A stretch of DNA of 64,000 bases from Gliomastix tumulicola (GCA_001599755.1 BCHX01000006.1:607336-671335), one strand, 5' to 3'; positions 44,801 through 56,862 are shown, counted from the stretch's first letter. Notes: a model not told the origin generated them from the letters alone. Numbers and translations are program-made.

Positions 44801-47800
44801 TGGTCATTGGCTTCAACGCAGAGTTTGGGGTTGAAAGTGAAGATGCTGAGATGACCGATGACGGCGATCGAGACGAATTTCTCAAACAGCAGACCGACAT
44901 CAATGATACTCCGCCGGGGGTCATCCATGAGCTGGGAGTCATCTCGGAAGGATTGCTGGCTGATATCTTGACGCAGCATCTGTTTACTTCGTTCATCTGG
45001 GCCATATCAAAGAACATGCTAGAGGACTCTCTGAAGGTCGGCTTTGAGCCGGGGAACCCAGATATCGAGATTGAGGGTCGCGACCAGTTTGACCATAACC
45101 TCTTTGACGAGACTTGGTATCTGCCACGGCTGAGCCACGTAAAGCTCAAGGAAGTTGTGCGTCAGATTGAGAGTTATGGTCTGGGCAACAGGGTGGACAT
45201 CCTGCTGTGCATGATTCCCGCCCTCAGTGCGAGAGACCTCTTGCCAAACCATGCCATGCTCCAGCTCATCCCTACGGTGAGCGTCGTCAATGACTGGGCT
45301 TCGATCGCGCGTTGCTACTACAACCTCATGACAAGAACGCTCGACATCACCAGGCGTGAAAGACTCTGCTATTCTGTGCTAGTCCACGCAATGGACTTTC
45401 TGGAGCTCGCCTGCCAGCCGTATAGCAAATCCTTCAAGCCGTCCGAGTATCTCTTCCTCGAAATCAAGGCAATTGTCAGAGAGCTACGGCAAGGCCACTT
45501 CGTTGGCATGTTGGAGTCGATCGTCGCGGCGGTACACAATCGGCAGCATCGCGGGCCAGTCTTTGAGTCGATTATTCGTCTCTATGGGGGCGAGTCCGAT
45601 GAATGGAGCAAACTCCTTAGCCTCTACCGAAAAGGAGGAGCCAGCATCATGCATGACCACCTGAAGGGGGCCGTCGGTCATTCGAGCGGCCATGAGAGGA
45701 TATTGGATCTATTGGATAGTGGATCAGTAAGTCCCATCCCATACCTGGTTGAAAGAGTAATGCTGAGCTGACACCGCGATTCTACATAGACCCTCAATTA
45801 CGAGATGAGTCGTAAGTACACTTTCCAGAGGGCAATGCAAAACAAAAAGCCGAGCTAACCTTTTCTATCTTGTCAAGGTAAGGAATTAGTTGCACAAGAC
45901 ATTTTCGGCTGGACACCGCTCCATTACTGCAGCGCACACCACAAGAGGCAGCGATCGCACGCAGAAAACCTCATCTGGACGTACTGTTGGAATGCCCCCT
46001 TCATAAACGCCCACCACCATCCTGATCGCATGGGCCGAACGCCCCTGCACATTGCTGCCGCGAGAGGATTTGGAGGGGCTCTGGCCGGCATGACGTCGAG
46101 GCTTACACCTGGAGAGACACGAAGTGTCCTTCTTTTGAAGGGCCAAGACGGCATGACGCTGATGCACCTGGCTGTCTTGAGCCGGAGTCAAAGGTGTCTG
46201 GAGTTTGTGATGAGAAACGGGAATGGCCTGCAGATGACAAACGAGACAGATGCTTGGGGTCGTGAGCCCATGCATATTGCCGCCCAGATTGGCAACGCAA
46301 AGGCGGTGCTCAAGATCGTAGGCCGCGGACCCTGGTCTTTGTCAAATGATTCGATTGGAAATACCCCCATTGACTATCTCATCGAGAAGAACAACGACCA
46401 GAAGGTTACCGAGAAGCAGGGCATCAAGGACGAGACAAGTTTCAAAGACGCGGGGAACCCCGACGACCTCGCCGAGAAGACACCAGCCGATGACGAGGCT
46501 GATGACGAGCAGAAAGCGCACCGGGTGGCTGATGAGGACGCACAAGGCGACCCCATCTTTCGCCAGGCAACGCCTGATATCGAGGAAGACTTGAGCGAGT
46601 ACTCCGAAAGTGAGTCGTCCGAAGCAGGCGAGACTCAGGGGCAAAAGCCGACTGCTAGTAATCCCAAGCACGAAATACTCCTCGAGCTGGCTCGCCTGCG
46701 GCCTAAATGGACCGGTGACCATGGTAAAGGCTTTGCCCATTACACGGCAGAAATGGGAGATGTAGACCTCATGAGTCACTTCATCGCCATCACGCCGTCT
46801 GTGGACATGAATGCGCCAGATGATAACGGACTGACGCCACTTCACTATGCCATCTCCGCTTGCAAGACGAACGTAGCCATCGCGCTGCTGGAGCAGTTCG
46901 GAGCAAATCCATGGGCGGAGGACAAGGACAAAGTGACACCACTCATGCTTGCCGTTAGAAACGCTCTCTCGGAGGTTGTACATGTCTTGCTGAGATTATA
47001 CACCCGGGAACAGATGAACAGTCGAAGCGCGAGCGGTGATTCAGCTGTACAGTACATTGTTGCCGCTCATCGTCGGAAGGAGGTCAATGACGAGCAGCGG
47101 CCGGAGGTGCTCAAGATGCTGAGAGCGGCAGGCTTCAACATTCTCCAGGCAGGCCAAGGACAGAAAACCATCCTACACGATGCTCTGTTCTTCAAGGATG
47201 AAACGGTCTTGACCTACCTACTGGGTCTGCCACGCGATGAACTGAAAGACATCCGGAAAGACGAGGATTCTTTTCTCCTCAATGCCTGCAGAAACGGGTT
47301 CACGGCAGCGGTTCCCGTCTTCCTAGAACTGTGGCCGGAAATGATTGACGACCTGGATAGCATGTGGAATCGATCAGCTCTGACGTGGTCGTGCGCCGGA
47401 GGCCACGAAGCCATTGTCCGAATACTGACTGCGCATAGCGAGACAGACTTGAACCATCCGTTTGAAGAAGGACACCACCATAGTCCTATTCATGTGGCTA
47501 CTAATCGGAAGAGTTCAACTATACTGTCTTGTTTCTTTGCACAGGATCCTACGAGATACGCCTTGTCCATGACCGATAGAGTCATCCCACCACTGGTTTG
47601 GGCCATCACACAAGGGCGTGTGCAGACTGCAAGATTGTGGATTGATCATCCTCACACACCTGACGCACACAAGATCGAAGGCCTGCAGCGCCTGCTCAGC
47701 GTCAAGCCCAGGACTGCCTACAAGTTCCGAACTACGATTGCGCATCTCTTCCACGCCATCCCAGAGACTGCCATCGTAGAGAGGGACCTCCTCCGTTTGA

Positions 47801-48933
47801 TCGGGCGTGCGCGGGCTCTAAGACTCTGGGACGCTCTGGAAGCCTTCGTCCAGAGAGCAATGGACAGTGAAGCATGGACGCGGATGGGATCCCCGTATCA
47901 CGTGGGGATAGAAGCAAAGAACACCAGACTTCTTGCCAGTGCGATCCGGAAGCCTCTGAGGTATGAGGACCAAGACGGCTGGTCGCTGCAGGACTATGCT
48001 GCGAGTTTCAATCGCGCAGATCTCCTTTCAGATCTTGACCTCAGCTCCGCGTCCACACAGTTGCCGGGCGCCGCCGAGCTAAAGCCGGCTAGTCTCCCAT
48101 GGAAACTGAGGCCTACACGATCTCACCGCCAGCTGACCCCATGCAGAGCTCACAGCGCGACTATTTGCCCAGGAATACAAGGTATGTAGGGTGCCTCTTG
48201 GGGTTCGCTGAAGGAACCATCGTCGCATGCTCATTAACTTTGATCAGCGATACGATGCACAGGGGGAAGTGGTTTTACGAAGCTTACCTGCTTACCGACG
48301 AACCGGTGCGTGCCTCGTGCCTCCCACGGCGGGTACGTCTACTTTGAAGTCAGTGTCCGTGTGGATTCTTCCTCAAAGTATGTCGACTATCTCCTTCTAA
48401 CTATTGCTTTCTGCTTTTGAAAAAAGCTATTCTGACCACGCAAGCTAGGCTATTGGTCCTTGGGTTCTGCAGTGATCGTGGTAAAGTGAATAATGTGCCT
48501 GGCGAGCTTTATCATTCCTGGGGATTCTATGGGAATACTGGGCACTTGATTGTTCGAGGAGCTCCAGCTGAGGCGAGCAAGAGCGTAGATCTTGGCTATA
48601 TTCGCTCGTTTGGTGCCGGCGATACCGTTGGCGTAGGCTGGAGCGCTGTGACTGGTGAAGCCCTCTGCACATGGAACGGAATGAAGCTACCGCTAGGTAA
48701 GACTTGTTCTTCATCATTCACCAAAAATGGAACCGTGCGAGTTTGAATAAAATATACTGACCTGAGCAGAGGATGAGACGCAGCAGACTATCAAAAGGAT
48801 GATGCTCCATACGGGGAAAAAGTACGCGTGTGTAGGGCATCGCATGGGTGAAAAGGGCCGTGGACTTGAATTCAGGATCAACTTTGGACTTTCGCTAGAT
48901 CACCCATTTATGTACAAAGGGCCTTTCTTCTGA
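41836..48933 (+). CDS. Giant membrane-anchored ankyrin-SPRY protein
   Basis: Eight exons (41836-41975, 42034-42809, 42866-45726, 45790-45811, 45878-48181, 48248-48377, 48449-48696, 48770-48933) join with consistent phases to 2,214 residues. Order: a signal-like hydrophobic start (WKTALAGFLVGCLFASTALA); a DIAPILALFGEQFARQF block and a membrane span; an acidic/Ser-rich loop; four further hydrophobic segments in the first part of exon 3; a long region of unknown fold with acidic tracts; ankyrin repeats (GWTPLHYCSA, GRTPLHIAAA, GREPMHIAAQ, GLTPLHYAIS and others); and a C-terminal SPRY-type domain (YVYFEVSV, LLVLGFCSDRG, SWGFYGNTG, GAGDTVGVGWS, CTWNGMKLPL). This architecture recurs in filamentous fungi, is often linked to allorecognition or stress sensing, and has no defined biochemical role. 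Confidence 0.85.
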
Positions 48934-49140
48934 ACTTGAGCTAGCAGACCCCGAAAAGTCTAGATAGTTGCTGAATGGTGTTCTTACGATGGCCATATTT
49001 ATTGTTCTGTGCTATCTAAGCAGAAATGTTAAGCCTCCTGACCCAGAAAGTGTGCACAGTACGTAGGGACCATTGGAATTGCTGGCGTGGCGTAGATTAC
49101 GCACATCTTGCTGCGCCGAGTTCAGCTAAGACCATGATTT
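48934..49140. other. Short region between convergent genes
   Basis: Roughly 200 bp between the ankyrin-SPRY and esterase stop codons; it should carry both polyadenylation regions. Nothing else seen. Confidence 0.35.
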
Positions 49141-50797
49141 CTACTTATCCAGCCTCAATTGCCTCTCAGGGTCTCTCCAGAACAGACACTGCTCTGACCC
49201 GATGGAATCGCTTTCGACCTCTGGTCCCGTCGGCTTGATGACGAGCTGCTTCGAGTTCCCGCTTCGCCACTCCGGCCACCTCGGGGTTCCCGCCAGTCGT
49301 CTCGTGTTTGGGTTGCCGGTAGCCACAAAGCTTGCCAGATACGCGTGATACAAAGTGCCAATCTCTGGATACTGGGCGGTTGGCTCTCCCCAAGTATACT
49401 TCATATCCGCTGAGTGAGGGATCCCCTTCCAGGCGGGAGACTTGTTGTTGGTATCCCATCGGAGCTTCCAGACCGGCAAGCCAGACTCCGATACTCGATA
49501 CGCGGTTTCTTGACTGGGGCAGATGTAGGCGTAGTCGCTCCATGTTGCCGCCACACGGTTGCACTGGGTACTGTTGGGCGCGTTGGCGTAAGGAGAGTCT
49601 GGATTGGTAGCTGGGTCTGGGTAGAGGCGTCCAAGCTTCTTGATATCTTTATCAGTCATTCCCGGCGCGACGCCTTTCATAAATTTGAGATACTCCTGGT
49701 TTGTCTCAAGATCACCGGGAACGTACTCTTTCCCTTCGTCGGTGGTCGTACTTGTGACCACAGGTACTTTGAAGAACGTTCCCTTGGATGCCGGATACCG
49801 AGCCAGGTCTCTCAAAGAGAGCTCCTCCATGATTCGGCTGCCATGGCCACGTAATCACCGGGTTATACCGGTCGAAGATCGTGGCACTGGCGTTGCGTAT
49901 TTGCTCAGAACCGACGGAACGGAGGCAAGCCAAGATCTCCTTGTTGGAGCCATCCTCACTACAACCGGCAATGTCCATGAACTCAGTAAACTGACGCTTA
50001 TACAGATCGTAATCGGCTGTCGGAAATGCGCGGCCAGTTGGTGAGCCGGATTGGAGCCACGCCCTCGCGAAAAGCTGCTCTGTGTTGTCGTAATTATGGG
50101 CGAGGTGTATTCCGACGGAGTGCGCACCGGCAGAGAGACCTCCGATGGTCACTTCATCTGGATTACCACCAAAGGACGGAACGTATTTCTGGACGAAGCG
50201 TAGCACCTGGCGTTGGTCGCGGATGCCGAGGTTGAGCAGCCCTTCCTCCTCGAAGATAGGAGCTGAGGGGAATCCGAGAATGCCCAGGCGGTAATTCATC
50301 GACACGACCATGAGCGGCTCAGCCGTACCAGATACAAAGGCTGCGCCGTCAAATGACCCCTGGCTGTAGAGGTTGAAAGATCCGCCGTGGATCCAAACGA
50401 GAACCGGGAGTTTCTTGTCAAACCTCACGCCATGCGGACGGTACACGTTGATGGTCAGACAGTCTTCCGACTGCGTTTCAAGAGCTCTGCCGCTGGTTGG
50501 CTGGAGACAATTCTTGCCTGGCGATGTTGCCGGCTTGATACCCTCAAAGGGCTCGGGCCAGGTGACGGGTTGAAACCTCTTCTCCCCGATCGGCGGACTG
50601 GCGTAGGGAATTCCGAGCCACGCATCCACTGGTTCGGGTAGGGATACGTTGGTCAAGGTTTTGTCGATGACTGTTCCGCTGAAGGTGCCATATCCTTGTA
50701 GCTTGACTGGCTTGTACGGGCATTTCGCAGCTTCGGTGAGCGAGGCGATGAGAAGTCCCGCTGCCACGAAAGACTCGGAAAACCTCGTGAATCTCAT
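49141..50797 (-). pseudogene. Secreted type-B carboxylesterase, frame broken
   Basis: The frame starting MRFTRFSESFVAAG at 50797 encodes a signal peptide and a complete N-terminal type-B esterase domain: LGIPYASPP, EDCLTINVYRP, LVWIHGGSF (oxyanion), VVSMNYRLGILGF, NLGIRDQRQVLRFVQKYV and the elbow GGLSAGA with the nucleophile Ser. Near 49830-49850, right after TWPWQP, the family-like sequence jumps to another frame, continuing from MEELSLRDLARYPASKG to the stop at 49141, with the expected DEG and C-terminal blocks. An intron there would be only about 31 nt (donor GTATAA), shorter than any other in this window. I therefore read a small indel, either a real pseudogene or a sequence error. If the frame is intact in vivo, this is a secreted esterase. 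Confidence 0.7.
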
Positions 50798-51595
50798 GGC
50801 TGTAGCCAGGTGTATAGATATGGCCGCGCCCAATGCAGCCTTTTGACAGCAAATAAACGAAGTTGGAAAGCAAGGTCCGAATACTGAAGCTCAGAGAGAA
50901 GGACCACTTGGTGATGAAGGGAGGGGTAAGGGTATGATATAGACATTCTGCTACTAATTCGCTAGCACTCCTGAACCCCAGTTCGCTATCAGCTGAAGCG
51001 TTCAGCTCATATTGGAACCATACCCTTTTTCTGACATCCGCAATAAACAAAGCAGCCCACCCGCAGTCGAGGTTCTCGCCGCTGAACAGCCTGGTTTTTG
51101 CATTACTTTTGCTTATCTACTTGGCGTCACAACATTTCAGCGTCTCGATAGCTGCATTGATGATAGGGGCGTTTGAAAGAGCGCCTCGTAGCGCCCTAAA
51201 CGATAGATCAGAAAAGAGGGTATTATCTGGGCGAGTAATCCTTCCGCCGCCTTAAAAAACGATTCTTAGCGTATGGGCAGAGCGTGTGCAGCGTATGCGG
51301 CGTGTAGCCAGTCCCACGAGAAGATAAAGTGACAACAGCTTCCCAGACCAATCATTGCTCAGCAAATTTCATAATATCCCCATCGAGGAGTGATTCACCC
51401 GGACATTTTATCGTCGTCCTACAACTCCATCCGGGGTCGGGAGAATCTACAGACTCACCGCCCATTCTACGCCGGTACGGTGCTATGATACGACTAGTGC
51501 AGGGATTACAACGTGAAAAAAGTGACTTGCGAGAGAATCAATATATATGCAATACTTAGCTAGCCTGTACCGTGTCCACCAGTCGCAGTTCCCCT
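50798..51595. other. Intergenic region
   Basis: About 800 bp between the esterase start and the cellulase stop, both on the minus strand. It contains short AT tracts near 51540 but no gene or repeat I can support. Confidence 0.35.
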
Positions 51596-52880
51596 TTACA
51601 CGTATGGCAGGATCTTGGGAAGAACGCCGGTGTAAGCGACACCCGAGGGAGGCTCCATGTTGTAAATGTACTTATCCCACCAAGGACCAGCAGCCCACCA
51701 CATGTGGCCCGTCCTATAGACATATTGTCAGCAACGTCTGCGAGGGTCAGGTAAGAGGGTAGCTCAGGGAACTTACCAGACGTCCTTGTTGGCCTTGAGG
51801 TACTTGAGTCCACCGATGAGGGCGTCGATACACTGCTGGTTGTTCCCGCCGGCAAATTCGCCAATAACGCCGAGCTTCTTGTTCTGCTTGAGCCAGTTGG
51901 TGGCGGCAACCAAGCGCTCCTGGAAGATGGTCGCGCTAACACAGTCCGCCGAGGTGCCAGAGCCATCGCTGTCGAGGTACTGGTGCATCTGGAAGATCAG
52001 CTTGTTCAGGGGGTCCTTCAGCGCCCCAAGCGAAGCGCCGTTGCCGCTGGAAACCCAGGTCCAAGCACCTGACCAGGAGTTGCCCTCGGGGGTAATCCAT
52101 TGGGTAGCCCCAGCCTCGCGGATGCCGTCGATGCCAGCCTGGTTGAGGTTGAACACAAGCTGCTGCTCCATGGTATGGAACTCGTTGTTAATGTCGAAAA
52201 CGACCTTGCTGTTGTCCTTGTACAGCTTGGCAACGTTGTACCACCATGTCTTGAAGCCCGCGACATCGGTGATGATGTTCTTGTAGAATCGCCCATAGTT
52301 GTGAGGTTGGATCATGGCATATGCCCCCTTGGATGTGATATAGTTGACTTGCTACATTGTTATTGTCAGCATAGTGCTCTCCTACAGGAAAGACTCCGCA
52401 AGAATATACACTCACCTCGGTCAAGTTACCCAGGTACAACTTATCGAACGATGCGGTAAGAGAGTTGGGCGTAAGGCGCTCCATCAGGAAGTTGATGCGG
52501 AAGTGGTTCACGCCCTTCGAAATCAGGGTGTCGATAGCCGACTTGTCGTACCAGATGAACTCTCGGCCGTAGACGCCCGTGAAGTTGCTCTCACCAAACT
52601 CGGCGCCGCTCAGGTTGATGCCAAACCACCATGGAGGAAGCTGGGGGTTGCTTGTCGCCGTTGACTGGGCAGACGTGGAAGTGGAAGTAGCCCGGGTGGT
52701 GGTCGTTGCGGTCCCGGGCTGGCATTGGTGGTACCACTCGTTGACTACCACGCAAGTATATCCAGACACGCAGCTGGTCACACCGGTGTAGTCTCGTCCA
52801 CCACACTGAGCCCATGCTGGCTGCTGTGCGGTGGCAGACCGGGCGAGGGCAGCCACCAAGGCAACGATGGAGAAACGCAT
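51596..52880 (-). CDS. GH5 endo-beta-1,4-glucanase with N-terminal CBM1
   Basis: Three exons, 52880-52416, 52351-51777 and 51713-51596, give 385 residues. After a signal peptide (MRFSIVALVAALARSATA) comes a fungal cellulose-binding CBM1 (AWAQCGGRDYTGVTSC ... WYHQCQP, about residues 20-54, with the expected Cys and aromatic residues), then a Thr/Ser-rich linker and a GH5 catalytic domain. Catalytic residues are inferred as Glu212 in FDINNEF (acid/base) and Glu320 in GVIGEFAGG (nucleophile). Supporting blocks are NHFRINFLMERL, MIQPHNYGRF and MHQYLDSDGSGT. The enzyme cuts internal bonds of cellulose outside the cell and resembles the EG2/Cel5A class. Confidence 0.93.
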
Positions 52881-52966
52881 CTTGGGTCAGTTTTTCACAG
52901 CTTTGCGCACAGGTAGGAGAAAGATGTGGCTCGGAGACCTTTGGCATCACAAACAGCCCAGTATAG

Positions 52967-52974
52967 CTTATATA
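52967..52974 (-). promoter_or_regulatory. TATA box of the cellulase gene
   Basis: TATATAAG read on the minus strand, about 90 bp upstream of the start codon at 52880. Confidence 0.5.
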
Positions 52975-55807
52975 CCTACGCATATCCGCTCGTGGGCTAT
53001 CATGTGAGTCGGTCACATGGAGGGAAAGGATCACCAAGATCCGAGTGTCCCAATTGGGCTCCTAGGCGATGAAACTTGAAACAATTTCCCTCGGTGTCTA
53101 CGACGAACCTTTGCGGGAGAGCAAGTTGGCCATTGCCGGATTCCGGTTGAGATCGTAGCATCCGGCAACAGCTTCTGAAGCGCCCGATTTGAGATTACCC
53201 GTCCGGCTACCCGATTCCCATTCTCTCAAAATTGCACCAAAGAGTCGGGACAGGTCCTGAATCAAGTATGGGCACATCATGCGCCGCTCATCAAACAGCA
53301 GCAGTTAGCCCATGAGGCTCGCAAGTGTTGATTCCGTATACTGTTTGGAGCTTAGCCACCTTCAAATAACCAGGCTTGACTGGCCAGGGAGGCACTTCCA
53401 AAATGGCAAGAGAGCTCCTTTGGCCCAAGCTGCAGCAAATCAGAGCGCGGATGGAGTCAATAGTCGCGTTTCCCTCCCACAATGGACTGGTCTAGATTCA
53501 GGGACTGCTGCACACTCGCTCCACGCTCCACGATCGGCTCCAGAGTTCCGGCTTGGGCCACAGCGTCATTCCCGCTTGGCGGGCCGACTCCCGAAGCCCA
53601 AGAGACGTGGCATTATTGGAATCACAACGGGGCTTCCAATGATCTTGAAGTTCACGGAGCTTTCCAGTCCACATACACATTCGTTCACACATATTCCGTC
53701 GCCGGTGGGCGTCTTTTACTGGACTGGCAATATCGCAGAGGCCTTCCGCTTGATGGTAGAAAGAACGCTTCGCGATGCACCAAGGTTTTTACATCCTTTC
53801 TTAAACATTCAATAAGATCATATTGAACTCTAATCACCTAATATCTCATGTTATATCTCATGTCAAAGAGATCATAGGAGGATCGTAGATAACCGCAAGG
53901 ATGATGCGCAGTAGGGGCTCAGATACCGTGTGAGCTCGACCTTTTTCTTCCCAATGAAATACACCACGTGATTCATTGCCGATGTTTGCTGGGGACTAGG
54001 CCCCAGACAGGGCGACAACCACGACCTGGCCTTTTGAATGAATGAGATCTAATCATTAAGTTGAAGCTACTGCATAGCTCACTTAAGCTCTGCGCAGCGC
54101 GACGCAACTCGCCTCCGATGAGGTGACTTCTTCTGCATAAGAAAGATGAGCAGTCCCATACAGAGCCAGTCACTCTGGGGTGACTCACCTCCAGGCCTTA
54201 TTGATGATTACGAAAGCTTGCACAAAATATAGACCTTGATCAATCAGATCAAATTTAATCGAAATCTCTAAAATTGTATCGATTTGTCTTCTACGTGGAA
54301 GAAGGGAACTTGGGTAGCTTTCCTCCAACTTGGGAAACGAGGAAAAGTTAGGTCACCCACAGGTCTGCCTGGAACAGAAGATCAAGGATATCACGCTGAC
54401 AACAGTCTACCCATCACCTCTGTTGTCAGAATCCATTCACGCAATCATCGTATCTTGGCCACACTCAATGCAATGCCTTGCCACTCTCGTACTCTTGTGA
54501 TACAACCCAGCCCAAGACACGAGCGCCGTAATCGGCGTCTCGTGAGGTTCGGGCCTTTCAAGGATGGCCGACAGTTGACAAATACCGGGACTGCCGACAG
54601 CTTGTGCTCCCCTCAAGCCATTCCTATCATCAGTTAGATAGCTTCCTGACTGGTCGTCGCTTTCGTTTGTGAGATGCAAACTCCAGCCACGTCTTGCCAC
54701 AGTCCATAGCTCCGAGGTCTTCCGTCGCCCTTGCCGCAACTACCGGCAGTAACGCGACGCGTCGGGTCAGGATTTGCAGGTGTAACCAGCTGCCGTGTCT
54801 GGGCAGCAATACATGCATCCAGGCCACCAAGAAGGGCAGCCCGACGGCCTCCCCTCACATGACCACGCGCACAGAATCGCCACTCAGTAAGACGTGCAAC
54901 CGAATTCTTGCTTCCCGATATTACCCCCATCTCGAAATTCAACCCCCGCACTCTTCACAAAACCTGCCTTATCTTTGTAGTTTATTCATGCATGCAACCT
55001 CACTGCGGCAGAGTTGCTCAGAGCACCGAACCCACCCAGTTGTGGCTTGCATTAAACCGTCTAAATGCAAGCTCGTGGCGACATGCAAGCCACCGGCATT
55101 ACCAAGCATCACGAAATCCCACTTCGGTTGACAAACCGCTACGGACCCCCTCCACAACACGGGAAGTCCCCAGATTCATGCGTCTCTCCATATCTCATCC
55201 CGCTTCAGTAGAGATTCAGATAGGGCCCTCGATAGCGTCCGTCCCATCGGTGGCGATCTGCAAATGATGTGGCAAAGGCCAAGACCTTCGTTCCCGCCCC
55301 CGCAGAGTCCATTGCACTGCAATGCAATTTCGTGCCGTCTCTCGTTAGAACAAGATGGGCATCTCTAAATGATGCATCCTGGTCGCCGGCCTGCTTCGAG
55401 AAAGTATTGAGGCGAAAGCAAGATAGTGATGTTACATTCTGAACGGGCAAAAGCGAGCCCACCCTCAGTGAGAAGAAGAGGTCATTTCGCCTGACTATGG
55501 CATCATTGCAGTCGCACGCAGCTCGCCGAACTATGCATACACTGTAACACTCTCAATGATTTCCGAATGAGGAACTAAGTCGGCTTCACCTTGAGGTTGC
55601 ATGGTGGCTTACCGTGGCGACGGCCCAATCGCGTTGAGGACGAACCAAATACCGATTACTAACGAACGATGGCAGTTGAACTCAGTCTACGGTGCAATAC
55701 TTGCACCAGAACACCATACGCCAGCTTCGCTGATTTCCGTTGTGGAAGGAAGATAGAGACCGTTCGAGAGACCAACGAGACAGGAAGGACCATCGTCAAG
55801 GAATGCA

Positions 55808-55813
55808 TATAAA
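55808..55813 (+). promoter_or_regulatory. TATA box of the RiPP precursor gene
   Basis: TATAAA 170 bp upstream of the precursor ATG at 55983. The sequence between is C/T- and A-rich, as in strongly expressed fungal genes. Implies a 5' UTR of roughly 130-140 nt. Confidence 0.5.
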
Positions 55814-55982
55814 GGACGAGCCTGTCCAAGATGAACCAGACTTCACTCACCATCCTCACCACAAACTTCCACCTCCAGTCTACTACAGTCTACAAATCTT
55901 CAGAGTCTTCCGCTCCGCTCGACCTTGTTCCAAGTCCAATTCTGCCTACTCGCCAGCAAGTCTACCTTCAAAACTTATCACA

Positions 55983-56862
55983 ATGAAGACCTCCACCATC
56001 CTTTCTTTCACCTCCGCCCTGAGCGCGGCCCTGGCTGTTCCCGTCACTACTCCAGGTAAGTCTTGCCAATTCTTCAATCCGGCTCTCAGAGTTCCCCCTA
56101 ACTAACGCAATGACAGTTGATGGCACTCTGGACGTTCGCTCGTACTCTGTCACCCACGATCCCAACTCTGCCGAGGCCATCAAGGCTGGGGTTCACGTCG
56201 GAAAGCGCCAGTACACTCTGGCCGTGGCCGAGCCTGCCGAGGCCGAGAACGTGGAAGTTGGAAAGCGACAGTACACTCTTGCGGTTGCTGATCCTGCTGT
56301 GGCTCAGGATGTCGAGGTTGGCAAGCGACAGTATACCTTGGCTGTCGCCGACCCCAAGGTCGGGGATGTCGATGTCTCCAAGCGCCAGTACACTCTTGCT
56401 GTCGCTGAGCCCGCTGAGGCTGGTGAGACTGTCAATGTCGCCAGGCGCCAGTACACTCTCGCTGTTGCCGATGCAGATGCCTCTGAGAACGTTGAGGTCG
56501 GCAAACGCCAGTATACACTTGCTGTCGCTGAGCCTGTCGAGGCTGACGGAGAGGTTGACGTGACCAAGCGTCAGTATAAGATCGTGGTCCAGGATCTCGT
56601 CCCGGCCGAGGACTTCGACAAGCGCCAATACACTCTTGCCGTCGCCGAGCCTGCTGAGGCCGGGGAGACTGTCAACGTTGCCAGACGTCAGTACACTCTT
56701 GCGGTTGCCGATCCCAAGGTCGGAGATGTTCAGGTGTCCAAGCGCCAGTATACTCTTGCCGTCGCCGAGCCCGCTGTCGCCGAGGACGTCGAGGTCGCCA
56801 AGCGCCAGTATACCCTAGCTGTTGCTGACGCTGAGGCTGAGGATGTTCAGGCTTCGCAGTAA
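55983..56862 (+). CDS. Dikaritin-type RiPP precursor with 11 Kex2-bounded repeats
   Basis: Two exons, 55983-56055 and 56117-56862, joined across a 61-nt intron (GTAAGT donor, ATGACAG acceptor), give 272 residues. Residues 1-18 (MKTSTILSFTSALSAALA) are a signal peptide. A leader of about 35 residues precedes eleven tandem units of 18-21 residues, each opening with KR (nine) or RR (two) followed directly by Gln-Tyr. Ten units read QYTLAVA followed by an acidic Ala/Val/Pro-rich spacer; unit 7 reads QYKIVVQD. Nucleotide differences between units are often synonymous, so the peptide is conserved. In ustiloxin/phomopsin/asperipin-type pathways such repeats are cut by Kex2 in the Golgi and the Tyr-containing core is oxidatively crosslinked by UstYa proteins, two of which lie just downstream. 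Alternatives are a Kex2-processed surface peptide or a pheromone-like precursor, both less likely given those neighbours. Confidence 0.88.
56203..56859 (+). repeat. Eleven tandem 54-63-bp coding repeats
   Basis: Unit boundaries at the dibasic codons: 56203, 56263, 56323, 56380, 56443, 56503, 56566, 56620, 56683, 56740 and 56800, ending 56859. Units 4 and 8 encode identical residues; units 3 and 9 differ at one residue. RR replaces KR at the start of units 5 and 9, each time directly after the GETVNVA spacer, which suggests past duplication of a two-unit block. Confidence 0.92.

Larger units (their letters stand above)
52881..55982. other. Gene-free 3.1-kb region upstream of the RiPP precursor
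   Basis: Frames of up to 167 codons exist on both strands, but none shows conserved motifs, a splice pattern or coding-like composition. The right end holds the precursor's promoter. No repeat was recognised. Confidence 0.45.

Noticed and set aside
53312..53826. Overlapping plus-strand frames of 167 and 114 codons upstream of the RiPP genes
   Set aside because: Two different frames of similar quality over the same bases, neither with a recognisable domain; most likely non-coding.
55983..56862. Precursor read as an alpha-type mating pheromone gene
   Set aside because: Dibasic repeats fit, but the unit is not pheromone-like, the spacer follows rather than precedes the core, and two UstYa-type genes are adjacent.
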